A stretch of 64,000 nt of DNA from Pseudomonas sp. sp1636. GTDB lineage: Bacteria; Pseudomonadota; Gammaproteobacteria; Pseudomonadales; Pseudomonadaceae. This document shows, piece after piece, positions 38,257-51,257 of the stretch (position 1 is the first letter of the stretch; every line of letters begins with the position of its first letter). Made by a program: the position numbers and the translations under genes. The DNA lies in NCBI RefSeq assembly GCF_030376615.1, contig NZ_JARRAB010000002.1, forward strand, positions 186,001 to 250,000. Reading direction: 5' to 3'. The notes under the pieces were generated by a model. The model worked only from the letters and a program-made list of their open reading frames with translations, made no database searches and was not told where the DNA came from.

Positions 38257-38778
38257 ATGCGCGCCCTCGATTTTCTGCATATCTCCCTCGCTGATCAGTG
38301 CCTGTACGGTTTTGCCGACGGGCAATTGGTGTTGCGCCTGCCTGTGTCCACCGCGCTCAATGGTCCGGGCGAGCTGAATGGCTCCGGTTGCACGCCGCGT
38401 GGTTTGCATCGAGTGCGGGCGAAAATCGGCGAGGGTTTGCCGCTGGGGGCCGTATTGCGGGGACGCCGCTGGACCGGCGAGGTCTGGTCGTCGGCCTTGG
38501 CTGCGCAATGCCCCGGCCGCGACTGGATCCTCACGCGGATCATCTGGCTCAGCGGCTGTGAGCTGGGGCGCAATCGGCTGGGGGCTGTCGACACTTTTCG
38601 CCGCTACATTTATCTGCATGGCACTCCGGATACTGAGCCCATGGGCGTGCCGCGCTCCCACGGTTGTGTACGCCTGCGCAATGCCGATCTGCTGGCGCTG
38701 TTTGCGCGCGTTCCTGTTCAATGTGCCGTGCAGATCGACGAGGCGGCGTGCCCGGTCTGGGCGGCGGCATCACTTTAG
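38257..38778 (+). CDS. Leaderless YkuD (L,D-transpeptidase-fold) enzyme, probable cytosolic L,D-carboxypeptidase
   Basis: 173 residues, a single YkuD domain. The catalytic motif is complete: H121 (YLHGTPDTE), S134, H135, G136 and nucleophile C137 (PRSHGCVRLRN). The N-terminus (MRALDFLHISLADQCLYGF) is not a signal peptide and the domain starts almost at once, so the enzyme is probably cytosolic, where cross-linking is impossible. Leaderless YkuD proteins such as Acinetobacter ElsL trim tetrapeptides as L,D-carboxypeptidases in muropeptide recycling; that is the likely role here. It ends 15 bases before nagZ, a recycling gene. No clear ribosome binding site precedes the ATG. Confidence 0.82.
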   Translation: MRALDFLHISLADQCLYGFADGQLVLRLPVSTALNGPGELNGSGCTPRGLHRVRAKIGEGLPLGAVLRGRRWTGEVWSSALAAQCPGRDWILTRIIWLSGCELGRNRLGAVDTFRRYIYLHGTPDTEPMGVPRSHGCVRLRNADLLALFARVPVQCAVQIDEAACPVWAAASL

Positions 38779-38793
38779 TTAAGGATCATATTC

Positions 38794-40552
<1,759 letters not shown>

Positions 40553-40569
40553 GCATATTGGCTGCGAAT

Positions 40570-40603
40570 AAAAAAGGGGGGGCGCTATCGCGTCCCCCTT
40601 TTT
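40570..40603. terminator. Bidirectional terminator between convergent genes
   Basis: A run of A followed by G7 and, after a GCG-CTAT-CGC core, C5 and a run of T. It can act in both directions and lies between the phosphorylase stop and the CsiV-like stop. Confidence 0.8.
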
Positions 40604-40631
40604 CGTGCAGGCAGGGCGTTATGTGTACCGC

Positions 40632-41171
40632 TTAAAGCGGGCTGATGCGCACCAGCAGGCCGAGGCTGCCGTGATCGAGGTAGGTCAGTTCGCCGCTTTG
40701 CAGGCGCACGCCGTGCTTGATCAGTTCGCTGCTGCTGAGCGCGCCGCTGTCGTCGAACTGATTGACCCAAAGATTGGCGTTGAGGTCGATGAGACGATCC
40801 TGCTTGAGGCTTAGGGTGCCTTCAGCTGGGAAATGCCCGAAGTGTTCGGCGCCGCTGCTCAGGGCCACGCTGCTGGGGTTGGCGCCGATGCTCTGCGCCC
40901 AGGCTTTGTGCAGCAGTACGCGATAGCCGTTTGCCGGGGTGAGTTTGCTCGCTTCGCTGTTCAGCGTGGTGGCGCGTTCCTGGCTGGAGTCAATCGGCAA
41001 TGCGCCTTGCGCCCAGTCGTCGGGGGCGGGACGGGCGGCGGCAAGCGCTTGCGTGGTTTGCCGGAAGACGATCACTTCGACCTGGTACATGGCCTCGGCA
41101 AAGGCGGCGCCAGCGTTCAGTAGCGGCAGCAGAATAAGCGAGAGCAGGGTCAGGGGGTGGAGGGCGCGCAT
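40632..41171 (-). CDS. CsiV-family periplasmic protein
   Basis: 179 residues with a signal peptide (MRALHPLTLLSLILLPLLNAGAAFA). The mature part starts YQVEVIVFRQTTQALA, the opening of the CsiV family (peptidoglycan-binding, linked to PBP1 control in Acinetobacter), and ends with LTYLDHGSLGLLVRISPL. It lies 12 bases after mfd on the same strand and is probably co-transcribed with it. Family assignment is by eye. Confidence 0.75.
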   Translation of the reverse strand: MRALHPLTLLSLILLPLLNAGAAFAEAMYQVEVIVFRQTTQALAAARPAPDDWAQGALPIDSSQERATTLNSEASKLTPANGYRVLLHKAWAQSIGANPSSVALSSGAEHFGHFPAEGTLSLKQDRLIDLNANLWVNQFDDSGALSSSELIKHGVRLQSGELTYLDHGSLGLLVRISPL

Positions 41172-41183
41172 GGGGTCAGTCCT

Positions 41184-44100
41184 TTAAATAGAGGGGGTCA
41201 GGCGCTCGAACAGCGCTTCCAGGGTATCGAATCGATGTTCCGCACGTTCCATCGGAACCTGGAATCTGAACAGCGTGGCACCTTCGAACTTGTAGCGGTT
41301 CGGTTGGGCCTGGATCAATTTGATCAGGGTCAGCGGGTCGACGCAGGTGTCCGCGGCGAATTCGATACGGCCGCCCTGTGGGCCGGCATCGACTTTCTTG
41401 ATGCCGAGTTTTTCCGCCTGCAACTTCAGCAGGGTCAGGCGCACCAGGTTCTTGCTCGGCTCCGGCAGCAGGCCGAAGCGGTCGATCATCTCCACCTGCA
41501 ACTCTTTCAAGCCGTCTTCGTCGGCAGCCGAAGCGATGCGCTTGTAGAGGATCAGTCGGGCGTGCACGTCTGGCAGATAGTCCTCCGGGATCAGCGCCGG
41601 CACCCGCAAATTGATTTCCGGGCCGCCGCCCAGCGGTTGTTCGAGATTGGGTTGTTCGCCCTTGCGGATGGCCTTCACCGCGCGCTCGAGCATTTCCATA
41701 TAGAGGGTGAAGCCGACCGCCTGAATCTGCCCGCTCTGGCCATCGCCGAGCAGTTCGCCGGCGCCGCGGATTTCCAGGTCGTGGGTGGCCAGGAGGAAGC
41801 CGGCGCCGAGATCCTGGGCGGCGGAGATGGCCTCCAGGCGCTTCTGCGCGTCGTCGGTCATTTGCTTGCGCGGCGGCGTCAGCAGGTAGGCGTAGGCCTG
41901 GTGGTGGCTGCGGCCGACCCGGCCGCGCAATTGATGCAGCTGGGCCAGGCCGAATTTGTCGGCGCGTTCGATGATGATGGTGTTGGCGCTGGGTACGTCG
42001 ATGCCGGTTTCGATGATGGTCGAGGCGATCAGCACGTTGAAGCGCTTGTGGTAGAAATCGCCCATCACCTGTTCCAGTTCGCGTTCGCGCATCTGGCCGT
42101 GGCCGATGCCGATGCGCGCCTCGGGCACCAGTTCGGCGAGGTCGGCGGCGCATTTCTCGATGGTTTTCACGTCGTTGTGCAGGTAATAGACCTGGCCGCC
42201 GCGCAGCAATTCGCGCAGCAGCGCTTCTTTGATGGTCGGGTTGTTCTGCTCCATGACGAAGGTGCGCACCGACAGGCGGCGTGCCGGCGGGGTGGCGATG
42301 ATCGACAGGTCGCGCATGCCCGCCACGGCCATGTTCAGGGTGCGCGGGATCGGCGTGGCGGTCAGGGTGAGGATGTCCACCTCGCTGCGCAAAGCCTTGA
42401 GCTGTTCCTTCTGGCGCACGCCGAAGCGGTGCTCCTCGTCGATGATCACCAGGCCCAGGTTGTTGAATTTGACGTCGCCCTGCAGCAGCTTGTGGGTGCC
42501 GATGACGATGTCGACCTTGCCCTCGGTCAGTTGCTGCATGGCCGAGGCGACTTCTTTGCTGCTCTTGAAGCGGCTCATGACCTCGACATTCACCGGCCAG
42601 TCGGCGAAGCGGTCGCGGAAGCTGTTGTAGTGCTGTTGGGCGAGCAGGGTGGTCGGCACCAGCACGGCGACCTGACGGCCGCTGTGCACGGCGATAAAGG
42701 CGGCGCGCATGGCCACTTCGGTCTTGCCGAAGCCAACGTCGCCGCAGATCAGGCGATCCATCGGCTTGGGCGCCAGCATGTCATCGCGCACCGCCTCGAT
42801 GGCGGTTTGCTGATCGGGGGTTTCCTCGAAGGGGAAGCCGGCGCTGAAGGTCGCGTAATCGAGCTGCGGGTCGGCGAACGCATAGCCTTCGCGGGCCGCG
42901 CGGCGGGCATAGATGTCGAGCAGTTCGGCCGCCACGTCGCGCACTTGTTCGGCGGCCTTGCGCTTGGCTTTCTGCCAGATTTCCGCGCCGAGCCGGTGCA
43001 GCGGGGCCAGGGCGTCGTCGCTGCCGGTGTAGCGGGCGATCAGGTGCAGGCTGGCGACCGGCACATACAGCTTGGCTTCCTCGGCGTACATCAGGGCGAG
43101 GAATTCGGCGGCCTGGCCGTCGATTTCCAGGGTGACCAGGCCCAGGTAGCGGCCGACGCCGTGATCGATGTGCACCACCGGCGCCCCTTCGCGCAGTTCG
43201 GCGAGGTTCTTGATCACGTTGTCGCCGCCGTCGCGCGCCTTCTCGCGGCGCCGGCGCTGCATCACGCGCTGGCCGAACAGCGGGCTCTCGGCGATCAGGG
43301 CCAAGTCGTCGAGCAACAGGCCTTCATCGAGCGGGGCGATGCAGATGCCCAGGCGCTCCTGGCTGGCGATGAACGCCGGCCAGTCGGCCACTTCCCTGGG
43401 CTTGAGCTTGAGGCGGGCGAGCAATTCCAGCAGCACCTCGCGCCGTCCGGCGGACTCGGCGCAGAACAACACGCGGCCGGGATAGTCTTCGATAAAACGG
43501 CGCAGGGCGGCCAGCGGTTCGCTGGCTTTGGCCTGGATCGCCAGCTCGGGCAAGGGCTGCGCGTTGAAGCGCTGGCGGCCGATGCCTGGCTCGAGGTCTG
43601 CCTGACTGATGACAACCCGTGGCCAGTCTTTCAGGCGGGCGAAGCAGTCTTCCACCGGCAGGAAGATAGCGGCCGGCGGCAGCAGCGGGCGTTCGGGATC
43701 GACCCGGCGCTCTTCGTAGCGATTGCGCGCGTCGTTCCAGAACTGCTCGGCGGCTTTCTCCACGCCGGGCAGGGAAAATACCTGGGTGTCTTGCGGCAGG
43801 TAGTCGAACAGGCTCGCGGTGGCTTCGAAAAACAGCGGCAGGTAGTACTCGATGCCGGCCGGGGTGATGCCGGTGCTGAGATCCTGGTAGATCGGGCAGC
43901 GGCGGAAGTCGACGTCGAAACGCTCGCGAAAGCGTCCGCGAAAATCAGTGACGGCCTTCTTCTCCAGGGGGAACTCGCGGGCCGGCAGCAGCTTGATCGA
44001 ATCGACCTTGTCGATCGAGCGCTGGGTTTCCGGGTCGAAGGTGCGCAGGGTTTCGATCTCATCGTCGAACAGGTCGATACGAAACGGCTGGTCGCTGCCC

Positions 44101-44636
44101 ATCGGGAACAGGTCGATCAGGGCGCCGCGCACGGCAAACTCGCCGTGTTCGTAGACCGTGTCGACGCAGCGGTAACCTGCCGCCTCCAGGCGGGTGCGCA
44201 TGTCGTTGACGGCGAGTTTCTGGCCGACGTTCAGCACCAGGCTGCTGCCGAGCAGGAAATGCTTGGGGGCCAGGCGGTGTAGGGCGGTGGTGATCGGTAC
44301 TACCAGGACGCCATGGTTCAGCTCCGGCAGGCGATAGAGTGCGGCAATGCGCTGGGAGATGATGTCCTGATGCGGCGAAAACAGGTCGTAGGGCAGGGTT
44401 TCCCAATCGGGAAAGTGCAGAACGGGCAACTCCGGGGCGAAGAAGCTCAGCTCCTGCTCCAGGCGCTCGGCGTTCTGGCTGTCGGCGGTCAGCAGCAGGG
44501 TGAAGCGCTTGGCAGCGCTGGCGGCTTCGGCAATCGCCAGGCTCAAGGCGGCGCCGGGCAGGTTGCCCCAATGTTGTTTGCCGGCAGTGGCGGGCAGGGA
44601 CGGCAGACGCAGTACGGACACGGGCGGTACAGGCAC
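41184..44636 (-). CDS. mfd: Transcription-repair coupling factor Mfd
   Basis: 1150-residue motor that removes stalled RNA polymerase at DNA lesions and recruits UvrA. N-terminal UvrB-like region, RNA-polymerase-interacting domain with VHIDHGVGRYLGLVTLEIDG, helicase motifs DRLICGDVGFGKTEVAMRA (Walker A), IDEEHRFGVRQKEQ (Walker B), LTATPIPRTL, and ATTIIETGID-like IASTIIETGIDVPSANT with QLRGRVGRS; C-terminal TRCF domain. The start is GTG at 44636; a second GTG at 44621 (VSVLRLPSLP) is equally possible and closer to family alignments. Divergent from gap. Confidence 0.97.
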   Translation of the reverse strand: MPVPPVSVLRLPSLPATAGKQHWGNLPGAALSLAIAEAASAAKRFTLLLTADSQNAERLEQELSFFAPELPVLHFPDWETLPYDLFSPHQDIISQRIAALYRLPELNHGVLVVPITTALHRLAPKHFLLGSSLVLNVGQKLAVNDMRTRLEAAGYRCVDTVYEHGEFAVRGALIDLFPMGSDQPFRIDLFDDEIETLRTFDPETQRSIDKVDSIKLLPAREFPLEKKAVTDFRGRFRERFDVDFRRCPIYQDLSTGITPAGIEYYLPLFFEATASLFDYLPQDTQVFSLPGVEKAAEQFWNDARNRYEERRVDPERPLLPPAAIFLPVEDCFARLKDWPRVVISQADLEPGIGRQRFNAQPLPELAIQAKASEPLAALRRFIEDYPGRVLFCAESAGRREVLLELLARLKLKPREVADWPAFIASQERLGICIAPLDEGLLLDDLALIAESPLFGQRVMQRRRREKARDGGDNVIKNLAELREGAPVVHIDHGVGRYLGLVTLEIDGQAAEFLALMYAEEAKLYVPVASLHLIARYTGSDDALAPLHRLGAEIWQKAKRKAAEQVRDVAAELLDIYARRAAREGYAFADPQLDYATFSAGFPFEETPDQQTAIEAVRDDMLAPKPMDRLICGDVGFGKTEVAMRAAFIAVHSGRQVAVLVPTTLLAQQHYNSFRDRFADWPVNVEVMSRFKSSKEVASAMQQLTEGKVDIVIGTHKLLQGDVKFNNLGLVIIDEEHRFGVRQKEQLKALRSEVDILTLTATPIPRTLNMAVAGMRDLSIIATPPARRLSVRTFVMEQNNPTIKEALLRELLRGGQVYYLHNDVKTIEKCAADLAELVPEARIGIGHGQMRERELEQVMGDFYHKRFNVLIASTIIETGIDVPSANTIIIERADKFGLAQLHQLRGRVGRSHHQAYAYLLTPPRKQMTDDAQKRLEAISAAQDLGAGFLLATHDLEIRGAGELLGDGQSGQIQAVGFTLYMEMLERAVKAIRKGEQPNLEQPLGGGPEINLRVPALIPEDYLPDVHARLILYKRIASAADEDGLKELQVEMIDRFGLLPEPSKNLVRLTLLKLQAEKLGIKKVDAGPQGGRIEFAADTCVDPLTLIKLIQAQPNRYKFEGATLFRFQVPMERAEHRFDTLEALFERLTPSI

Positions 44637-44717
44637 GGGCGGCTCACGGGCATGACGACATGGCCCGCGATTGTAACTATCCAGGCGGGCGGCTGTCAGT
44701 GTTTCGTCCGTTGCAGA

Positions 44718-44746
44718 TTGCCTGCGATTGTGTCCGCCGGCATAAT
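44718..44746 (+). promoter_or_regulatory. Candidate promoter of the GAPDH gene
   Basis: TTGCCT at 44718-44723 and CATAAT at 44741-44746, spacer 17. It lies 43 bases before the GTG start. Confidence 0.55.
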
Positions 44747-44788
44747 GTAGCCCCTTTTTTCAGCCCCTACATGTGGAAGGTACTGCCC

Positions 44789-46237
44789 GTGAATCAGAAG
44801 CCCGACCAGTGTCTCGGTGAGTGGATCGATCGAGAAGCCCTCGCAGAAGCGATGATTCCCTTAATTGGCCAGCTCTACCGCAACAACAACGTAGTCACCT
44901 CGATCTACGGTCGTAGCCTGATCAACCGTTCGGTCATTCAGATTCTCAAAGCCCATCGTTATGCGCGCCACCGTCTGGATGGCGATGCCGAGCTGTCGGT
45001 GCATGATACTTTCCCCATGCTCAAGACCATGAGCGAACTCAAGTTGGGCGCCGCTTCGGTGGATTTGGGCCGCATGATGGCCAAGTACCTGGAGGAGGCC
45101 AACGGTCGCAGCATCGAGCAGTTCGTGCGTGACGAACTGGGGGCGGTGGCTGGGCAGCAGAATGTCGTGGCGCGCAAGGGTACCGATGTGGTGCTCTATG
45201 GTTTCGGCCGCATCGGCCGTCTGCTGGCGCGCATCCTGATCGAGAAAACCGGTGGCGGTGACGGCCTGCGTTTGCGCGCGATTGTCGTGCGCAAGGGCGC
45301 CGAGAACGACTTGGACAAGCGCGCCAGCCTGCTGCGGCGCGACTCGGTGCACGGCCCGTTCGACGGCACCATCGTCGTCGACGAGGAAAACAACACCATC
45401 ACCGCCAATGGCAACCTGATCCAGGTGATTTATGCCAAGTCGCCCAGCGAAGTGGACTACACCCAGTACGGTATCGACAATGCGCTGCTGGTGGACAACA
45501 CCGGCGTGTGGCGAGACGCCGAAGGTTTGGGTCAGCACCTGGCCTGCCCGGGCATCGACCGCGTGGTGCTGACCGCGCCAGGCAAGGGTGCGCTGAAGAA
45601 TATCGTGCATGGCATCAACCATGGCGACATCAGCGCCGACGACAAGATCGTTTCCGCCGCCTCCTGCACCACCAATGCCATCGTGCCGGTGCTCAAGGCG
45701 GTGAATGACAAGTACGGCATCATCAATGGTCACGTCGAAACCGTGCACTCGTACACCAACGACCAGAACCTGATCGACAACTTTCACAAGGGCAGCCGTC
45801 GTGGCCGTAGTGCCGCGCTGAACATGGTGATCACCGAGACCGGTGCCGCCACCGCCGCTGCCAAGGCGCTGCCGGTGCTCAAGGGCAAGTTGACCGGCAA
45901 CGCCATTCGCGTGCCGACGCCGAACGTGTCCATGGCCATCCTCAATCTGAATCTGGAAAAGGCCGCGACCCGCGAAGAGATGAACGAGTACCTGCGCTAC
46001 ATGGCGTTGCACTCGGATCTGCACAAGCAGATCGACTTCGTCAACTCCCAGGAGGTGGTCTCCACCGACTTCGTCGGTTCGCGTCACGCCGGGGTGGTGG
46101 ATGCCGAGGCAACCATCGCCAACGACAATCGGGTCGTGCTCTATGTCTGGTACGACAACGAGTTTGGCTACAGCTGTCAGGTGGTGCGCGTGATGGAAGA
46201 CATGGTCGGGGTCAACCCGCCGGCTTTTCCGCGCTAA
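44789..46237 (+). CDS. gap: Long-form glyceraldehyde-3-phosphate dehydrogenase
   Basis: 482-residue GAPDH. The standard enzyme starts at about residue 133 (VVLYGFGRIGRLL), with nucleophile C293 in SAASCTTNAIVP, VHSYTNDQN, and the usual ending WYDNEFGYSCQVVRVMEDM. Before it lies an extra N-terminal domain of about 130 residues (EWIDREALAEAMIPLIGQLY...) that is helical and conserved in Pseudomonas. GTG at 44789 is chosen with GGAAGG 8 bases upstream. The likely role is gluconeogenic or Entner-Doudoroff trioses, but the function of the extension is unknown to me. Confidence 0.93.
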   Translation: MNQKPDQCLGEWIDREALAEAMIPLIGQLYRNNNVVTSIYGRSLINRSVIQILKAHRYARHRLDGDAELSVHDTFPMLKTMSELKLGAASVDLGRMMAKYLEEANGRSIEQFVRDELGAVAGQQNVVARKGTDVVLYGFGRIGRLLARILIEKTGGGDGLRLRAIVVRKGAENDLDKRASLLRRDSVHGPFDGTIVVDEENNTITANGNLIQVIYAKSPSEVDYTQYGIDNALLVDNTGVWRDAEGLGQHLACPGIDRVVLTAPGKGALKNIVHGINHGDISADDKIVSAASCTTNAIVPVLKAVNDKYGIINGHVETVHSYTNDQNLIDNFHKGSRRGRSAALNMVITETGAATAAAKALPVLKGKLTGNAIRVPTPNVSMAILNLNLEKAATREEMNEYLRYMALHSDLHKQIDFVNSQEVVSTDFVGSRHAGVVDAEATIANDNRVVLYVWYDNEFGYSCQVVRVMEDMVGVNPPAFPR

Positions 46238-46255
46238 GCGCGAGCGGTCATTGAA

Positions 46256-46281
46256 AACGGGAGCCTAGGCTCCCGTTTTTT
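46256..46281 (+). terminator. Intrinsic terminator after the GAPDH gene
   Basis: AACGGGAGC and GCTCCCGTT form a perfect stem around CTAG, followed by TTTT. It lies 18 bases past the stop codon. Confidence 0.93.
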
Positions 46282-47968
<1,687 letters not shown>

Positions 47969-47970
47969 TC

Positions 47971-49182
47971 ATGGGTATGCGCGCATTCCTCGATAAAATC
48001 GAGCACAACTTCGAGAAGGGTGGCAGGTACGAGAAGTGGTATGCCTTGTACGAGGCCTTCGACACCTTTTTCTACCGCCCGGCCAGTGTGACCAAGACCA
48101 CCGCCCATGTGCGTGACGGCATCGACCTCAAACGCATGATGATCGCCGTCTGGTTGTGTACCTTCCCGGTGATGTTTTTCGGCATGTGGAACACCGGCTA
48201 TCAGGCTAACCTGATTTTCGCCCAGACCCCCGAGTTGCTGGCGGCCCAGGAAGGCTGGCGCTTCGCGTTGATCGGTGCGCTGGGCGGATTCGATCCGAAC
48301 AGCCTCTGGGATAATTTCATCCAGGGCGCTGCCTGGTTCGTGCCGGTCTATGCGGTGACCTTCATCGTTGGCGGCTTCTGGGAAGTGTTGTTCGCTTCGA
48401 TCCGCAAGCATGAAGTCAACGAAGGCTTCTTCGTCACTTCGGTGTTGTTCGCCCTGATCCTGCCGCCCAGCATCCCGCTGTGGCAGGTGGCGCTGGGCAT
48501 CAGCTTCGGCGTGGTGATCGGCAAGGAAGTGTTTGGCGGTACCGGCAAGAACTTCCTCAACCCGGCTCTGACCGGCCGCGCCTTCCTGTTCTTCGCTTAT
48601 CCGGCGCAGATGTCCGGCGATGCGGTCTGGACGACGGTCGACGGCTTCGCCGGCGCCACTGCGTTGAGCCTGGCCGCTGCTGGCGGTATCGAGAACGTGA
48701 TCGGCCAGGGCATCACCTGGATGGATGCCTTCGTCGGCACCATTCAGGGCTCCCTCGGCGAGACCAGTACCCTGGCGATCATGCTCGGCGGCGGTGTGCT
48801 GTTGATCTCCAAGATCGCTTCCTGGCGCATCGTCGCCGGTGTGATGCTGGGCATGATCGGCCTGAGCCTGCTGTTCAATACCCTGGGTTCGGCGACCAAC
48901 CCGATGTTCGCCATGCCCTGGTACTGGCATCTGGTGGTTGGCGGTTTTGCCTTCGGTATGTTGTTCATGGCCACCGACCCGGTGTCGGCGTCCATGACCA
49001 ATACCGGCAAGTGGGTTTTCGGTGCCTTGATCGGGGTGATGGTGGTGTTGATCCGTGTGGTCAACCCGGCGTTCCCGGAAGGTATGATGCTGGCGATTCT
49101 GTTCGCCAACCTGTTCGCACCGCTGATCGACCACTTCGTCGTTCAAGCCAATATCAAGCGGAGGCTGGCGCGTAATGTCTAG
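47971..49182 (+). CDS. nqrB: Na+-translocating NADH:quinone reductase subunit B
   Basis: 403-residue integral membrane subunit with about ten helices. It carries covalent FMN on T230 in the motif FAGATALS and a riboflavin site. AAGGAGG lies 7 bases before the ATG at 47971. It overlaps nqrC by 8 bases. Flavin is attached by ApbE, encoded at the end of the operon. Confidence 0.97.
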   Translation: MGMRAFLDKIEHNFEKGGRYEKWYALYEAFDTFFYRPASVTKTTAHVRDGIDLKRMMIAVWLCTFPVMFFGMWNTGYQANLIFAQTPELLAAQEGWRFALIGALGGFDPNSLWDNFIQGAAWFVPVYAVTFIVGGFWEVLFASIRKHEVNEGFFVTSVLFALILPPSIPLWQVALGISFGVVIGKEVFGGTGKNFLNPALTGRAFLFFAYPAQMSGDAVWTTVDGFAGATALSLAAAGGIENVIGQGITWMDAFVGTIQGSLGETSTLAIMLGGGVLLISKIASWRIVAGVMLGMIGLSLLFNTLGSATNPMFAMPWYWHLVVGGFAFGMLFMATDPVSASMTNTGKWVFGALIGVMVVLIRVVNPAFPEGMMLAILFANLFAPLIDHFVVQANIKRRLARNV

Positions 49183-49963
49183 TCAAAAAGAATCCACCGC
49201 TCGCACCCTGACGGTAGCCCTGCTGGTTTGCCTGGTGTGCTCGGTGTTTGTTGCGGGTGCCGCGGTGGCGCTCAAACCCACCCAGTTGGACAATCGTCTG
49301 CTGGATAAGCAGCGCAGCATTCTGGCGATCGCCGGTTTGGGCGAGGCGAACATGTCGGCGCGCGCGGTCAAGGAACTGTTCAAAAGCACCGTCAGCGCCA
49401 AGCTGGTCGATTTGCAGAGCGGCACTTTCTCCGATGCCAAGGATCCCGTGACCTTCGATCCTTTGAAGGCCTCGAAGGATCCCAAGCTCTCCAGCGTTCT
49501 GTCGGGTGAGCAGGATATCGCCTCGATCAAGCGTCTGGAGCGCTACACCACGGTGTATATCGTGGAAAAGGACGGCCAGGTCGAAACCGTGATTTTGCCA
49601 GTACGCGGTTACGGTCTGTGGTCAACGCTGTACGGTTTTATTGCGCTCAAGGGCGATCTGAATACCGTGGCTGGTATGGGTTTCTACCAGCATGCCGAGA
49701 CCCCGGGCCTGGGTGGCGAAGTGGATAACCCGAAGTGGAAAGGTCAGTGGCCGGGCAAGACCCTGTTTGACCAGGACGGCGAGTTGGCCGTGGCGGTCGT
49801 CAAAGGCGGTGTCGATCCACAAAGCCCGAAGGCGGTGCATCAGGTCGATGCCCTTGCTGGCGCGACCCTGACCAGTAAGGGAGTGGACAATCTGCTGAAA
49901 TTCTGGCTTGGCCAGAATGGCTTCGGTCCGTTTATCGCTAACCTGCGCGCAGGGGAGGCTTGA
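49175..49963 (+). CDS. nqrC: Na+-translocating NADH:quinone reductase subunit C
   Basis: 262-residue subunit with one N-terminal membrane helix ([22 protein letters not shown]) and a periplasmic FMN-binding domain. The second covalent FMN goes on T231 in [11 protein letters not shown]. Starts inside nqrB. Confidence 0.97.
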   Translation: MSSQKESTARTLTVALLVCLVCSVFVAGAAVALKPTQLDNRLLDKQRSILAIAGLGEANMSARAVKELFKSTVSAKLVDLQSGTFSDAKDPVTFDPLKASKDPKLSSVLSGEQDIASIKRLERYTTVYIVEKDGQVETVILPVRGYGLWSTLYGFIALKGDLNTVAGMGFYQHAETPGLGGEVDNPKWKGQWPGKTLFDQDGELAVAVVKGGVDPQSPKAVHQVDALAGATLTSKGVDNLLKFWLGQNGFGPFIANLRAGEA

Positions 49964-49965
49964 TC

Positions 49966-50634
49966 ATGTCGCAACCGACTATTAAAGAAGTCCTGCTCAA
50001 TCCGATCTTCAACAACAACCCCATCGGTTTGCAGATACTGGGTATTTGTTCCGCCCTGGCGGTGACCTCTAACCTGAAGACCGCCCTGGTGATGTCGATC
50101 GCCCTGACCCTGGTGACCGCGTTCTCCAACCTGTTCATCTCGATGATTCGCAGCCAGATCCCTGGCTCGATCCGCATGATCGTGCAGATGGTGATCATCG
50201 CCTCGCTGGTTATCGTGGTCGATCAGGTGCTCAAGGCCTATGCCTTCAGTCTGTCCAAGCAGCTGTCGGTGTTCGTCGGCCTGATCATCACCAACTGCAT
50301 CGTGATGGGCCGCGCGGAAGCCTTTGCCATGCAGAACCCGCCGGTGCTGTCGTTCTTCGACGGCATCGGTAACGGTCTCGGTTACAGCGCCATGTTGATT
50401 GCCCTGGGCATCATTCGCGAGCTGTTCGGTGCCGGTAAGCTGATGGGCTACGAGATCATTCCGGTGATCAACGACGGTGGCTGGTACCAGCCTAACGGCA
50501 TGCTGCTGCTGCCGCCTTCGGCATTCTTCCTGATCGGTCTGTTCATCTGGGCTCTGCGCAGCTGGAAAAAAGAACAGGTCGAGAAGCCGAGCTTCAAGAT
50601 GGCCCCGCAAGTCTCGAATAAGGAGGCCTACTAA
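49966..50634 (+). CDS. nqrD: Na+-translocating NADH:quinone reductase subunit D
   Basis: 222-residue membrane subunit, six helices, homologous to RnfE/NqrE. It contains the cysteine regions [10 protein letters not shown] and [15 protein letters not shown], which help bind the intramembrane iron centre. ATG at 49966 follows GGGGAGG. Its stop overlaps the nqrE start by one base. Confidence 0.97.
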   Translation: MSQPTIKEVLLNPIFNNNPIGLQILGICSALAVTSNLKTALVMSIALTLVTAFSNLFISMIRSQIPGSIRMIVQMVIIASLVIVVDQVLKAYAFSLSKQLSVFVGLIITNCIVMGRAEAFAMQNPPVLSFFDGIGNGLGYSAMLIALGIIRELFGAGKLMGYEIIPVINDGGWYQPNGMLLLPPSAFFLIGLFIWALRSWKKEQVEKPSFKMAPQVSNKEAY

Positions 50635-51242
50635 TGGAGCATTACATCAGCTTGCTGGCCAAGGCGGTGTTCGTTGAGAACATGGCGCTGGCCTTCTTTC
50701 TCGGCATGTGCACCTTCATCGCCATTTCCAAGAAGGTCGAGACCGCTATCGGTCTGGGGATCGCTGTCGTCGTGGTGCAGGTCATCACTGTGCCGGCGAA
50801 CAACCTGATCTACACCTACTTGTTGAAAGACGGCGCGTTGGCCTGGGCCGGCTTACCGGAGCTCGATCTGAGCTTTCTCGGTCTGCTCAGCTATATCGGG
50901 GTGATCGCGGCGATCGTGCAGATCCTCGAGATGCTCCTGGATAAGTACGTGCCCTCGCTGTACAACGCCCTCGGCGTGTTCCTGCCACTGATCACCGTGA
51001 ACTGCGCCATCATGGGCGGCACCCTGTTCATGGTGGAGCGCGACTACAACCTGGCGGAAAGTACCGTGTACGGCTTCGGTTCCGGTCTGTCCTGGGCCTT
51101 GGCGATTGCCGCTTTGGCGGGCATTCGCGAGAAGCTCAAGTACAGCGACGTGCCGGTCGGTCTGCAGGGGCTGGGCATTACCTTTATCACCATCGGTCTG
51201 ATGTCCTTGGGCTTCATGTCCTTTTCCGGCGTGCAGTTGTAA
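50634..51242 (+). CDS. nqrE: Na+-translocating NADH:quinone reductase subunit E
   Basis: 202-residue membrane subunit related to NqrD and inverted in topology. Cysteines in [12 protein letters not shown] and [10 protein letters not shown] complete the intramembrane iron site. It begins [20 protein letters not shown], as in the family. Confidence 0.97.
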   Translation: MEHYISLLAKAVFVENMALAFFLGMCTFIAISKKVETAIGLGIAVVVVQVITVPANNLIYTYLLKDGALAWAGLPELDLSFLGLLSYIGVIAAIVQILEMLLDKYVPSLYNALGVFLPLITVNCAIMGGTLFMVERDYNLAESTVYGFGSGLSWALAIAALAGIREKLKYSDVPVGLQGLGITFITIGLMSLGFMSFSGVQL

Positions 51243-51257
51243 GGAAGGGATGAATAG

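Noticed and set aside
41157..44282. Open frame of 1041 codons on the plus strand
   Set aside because: It is fully antisense to mfd. Its translation is rich in Gly, Ala, Gln, Val and His in no domain order, as is usual for the complement of a high-GC gene.
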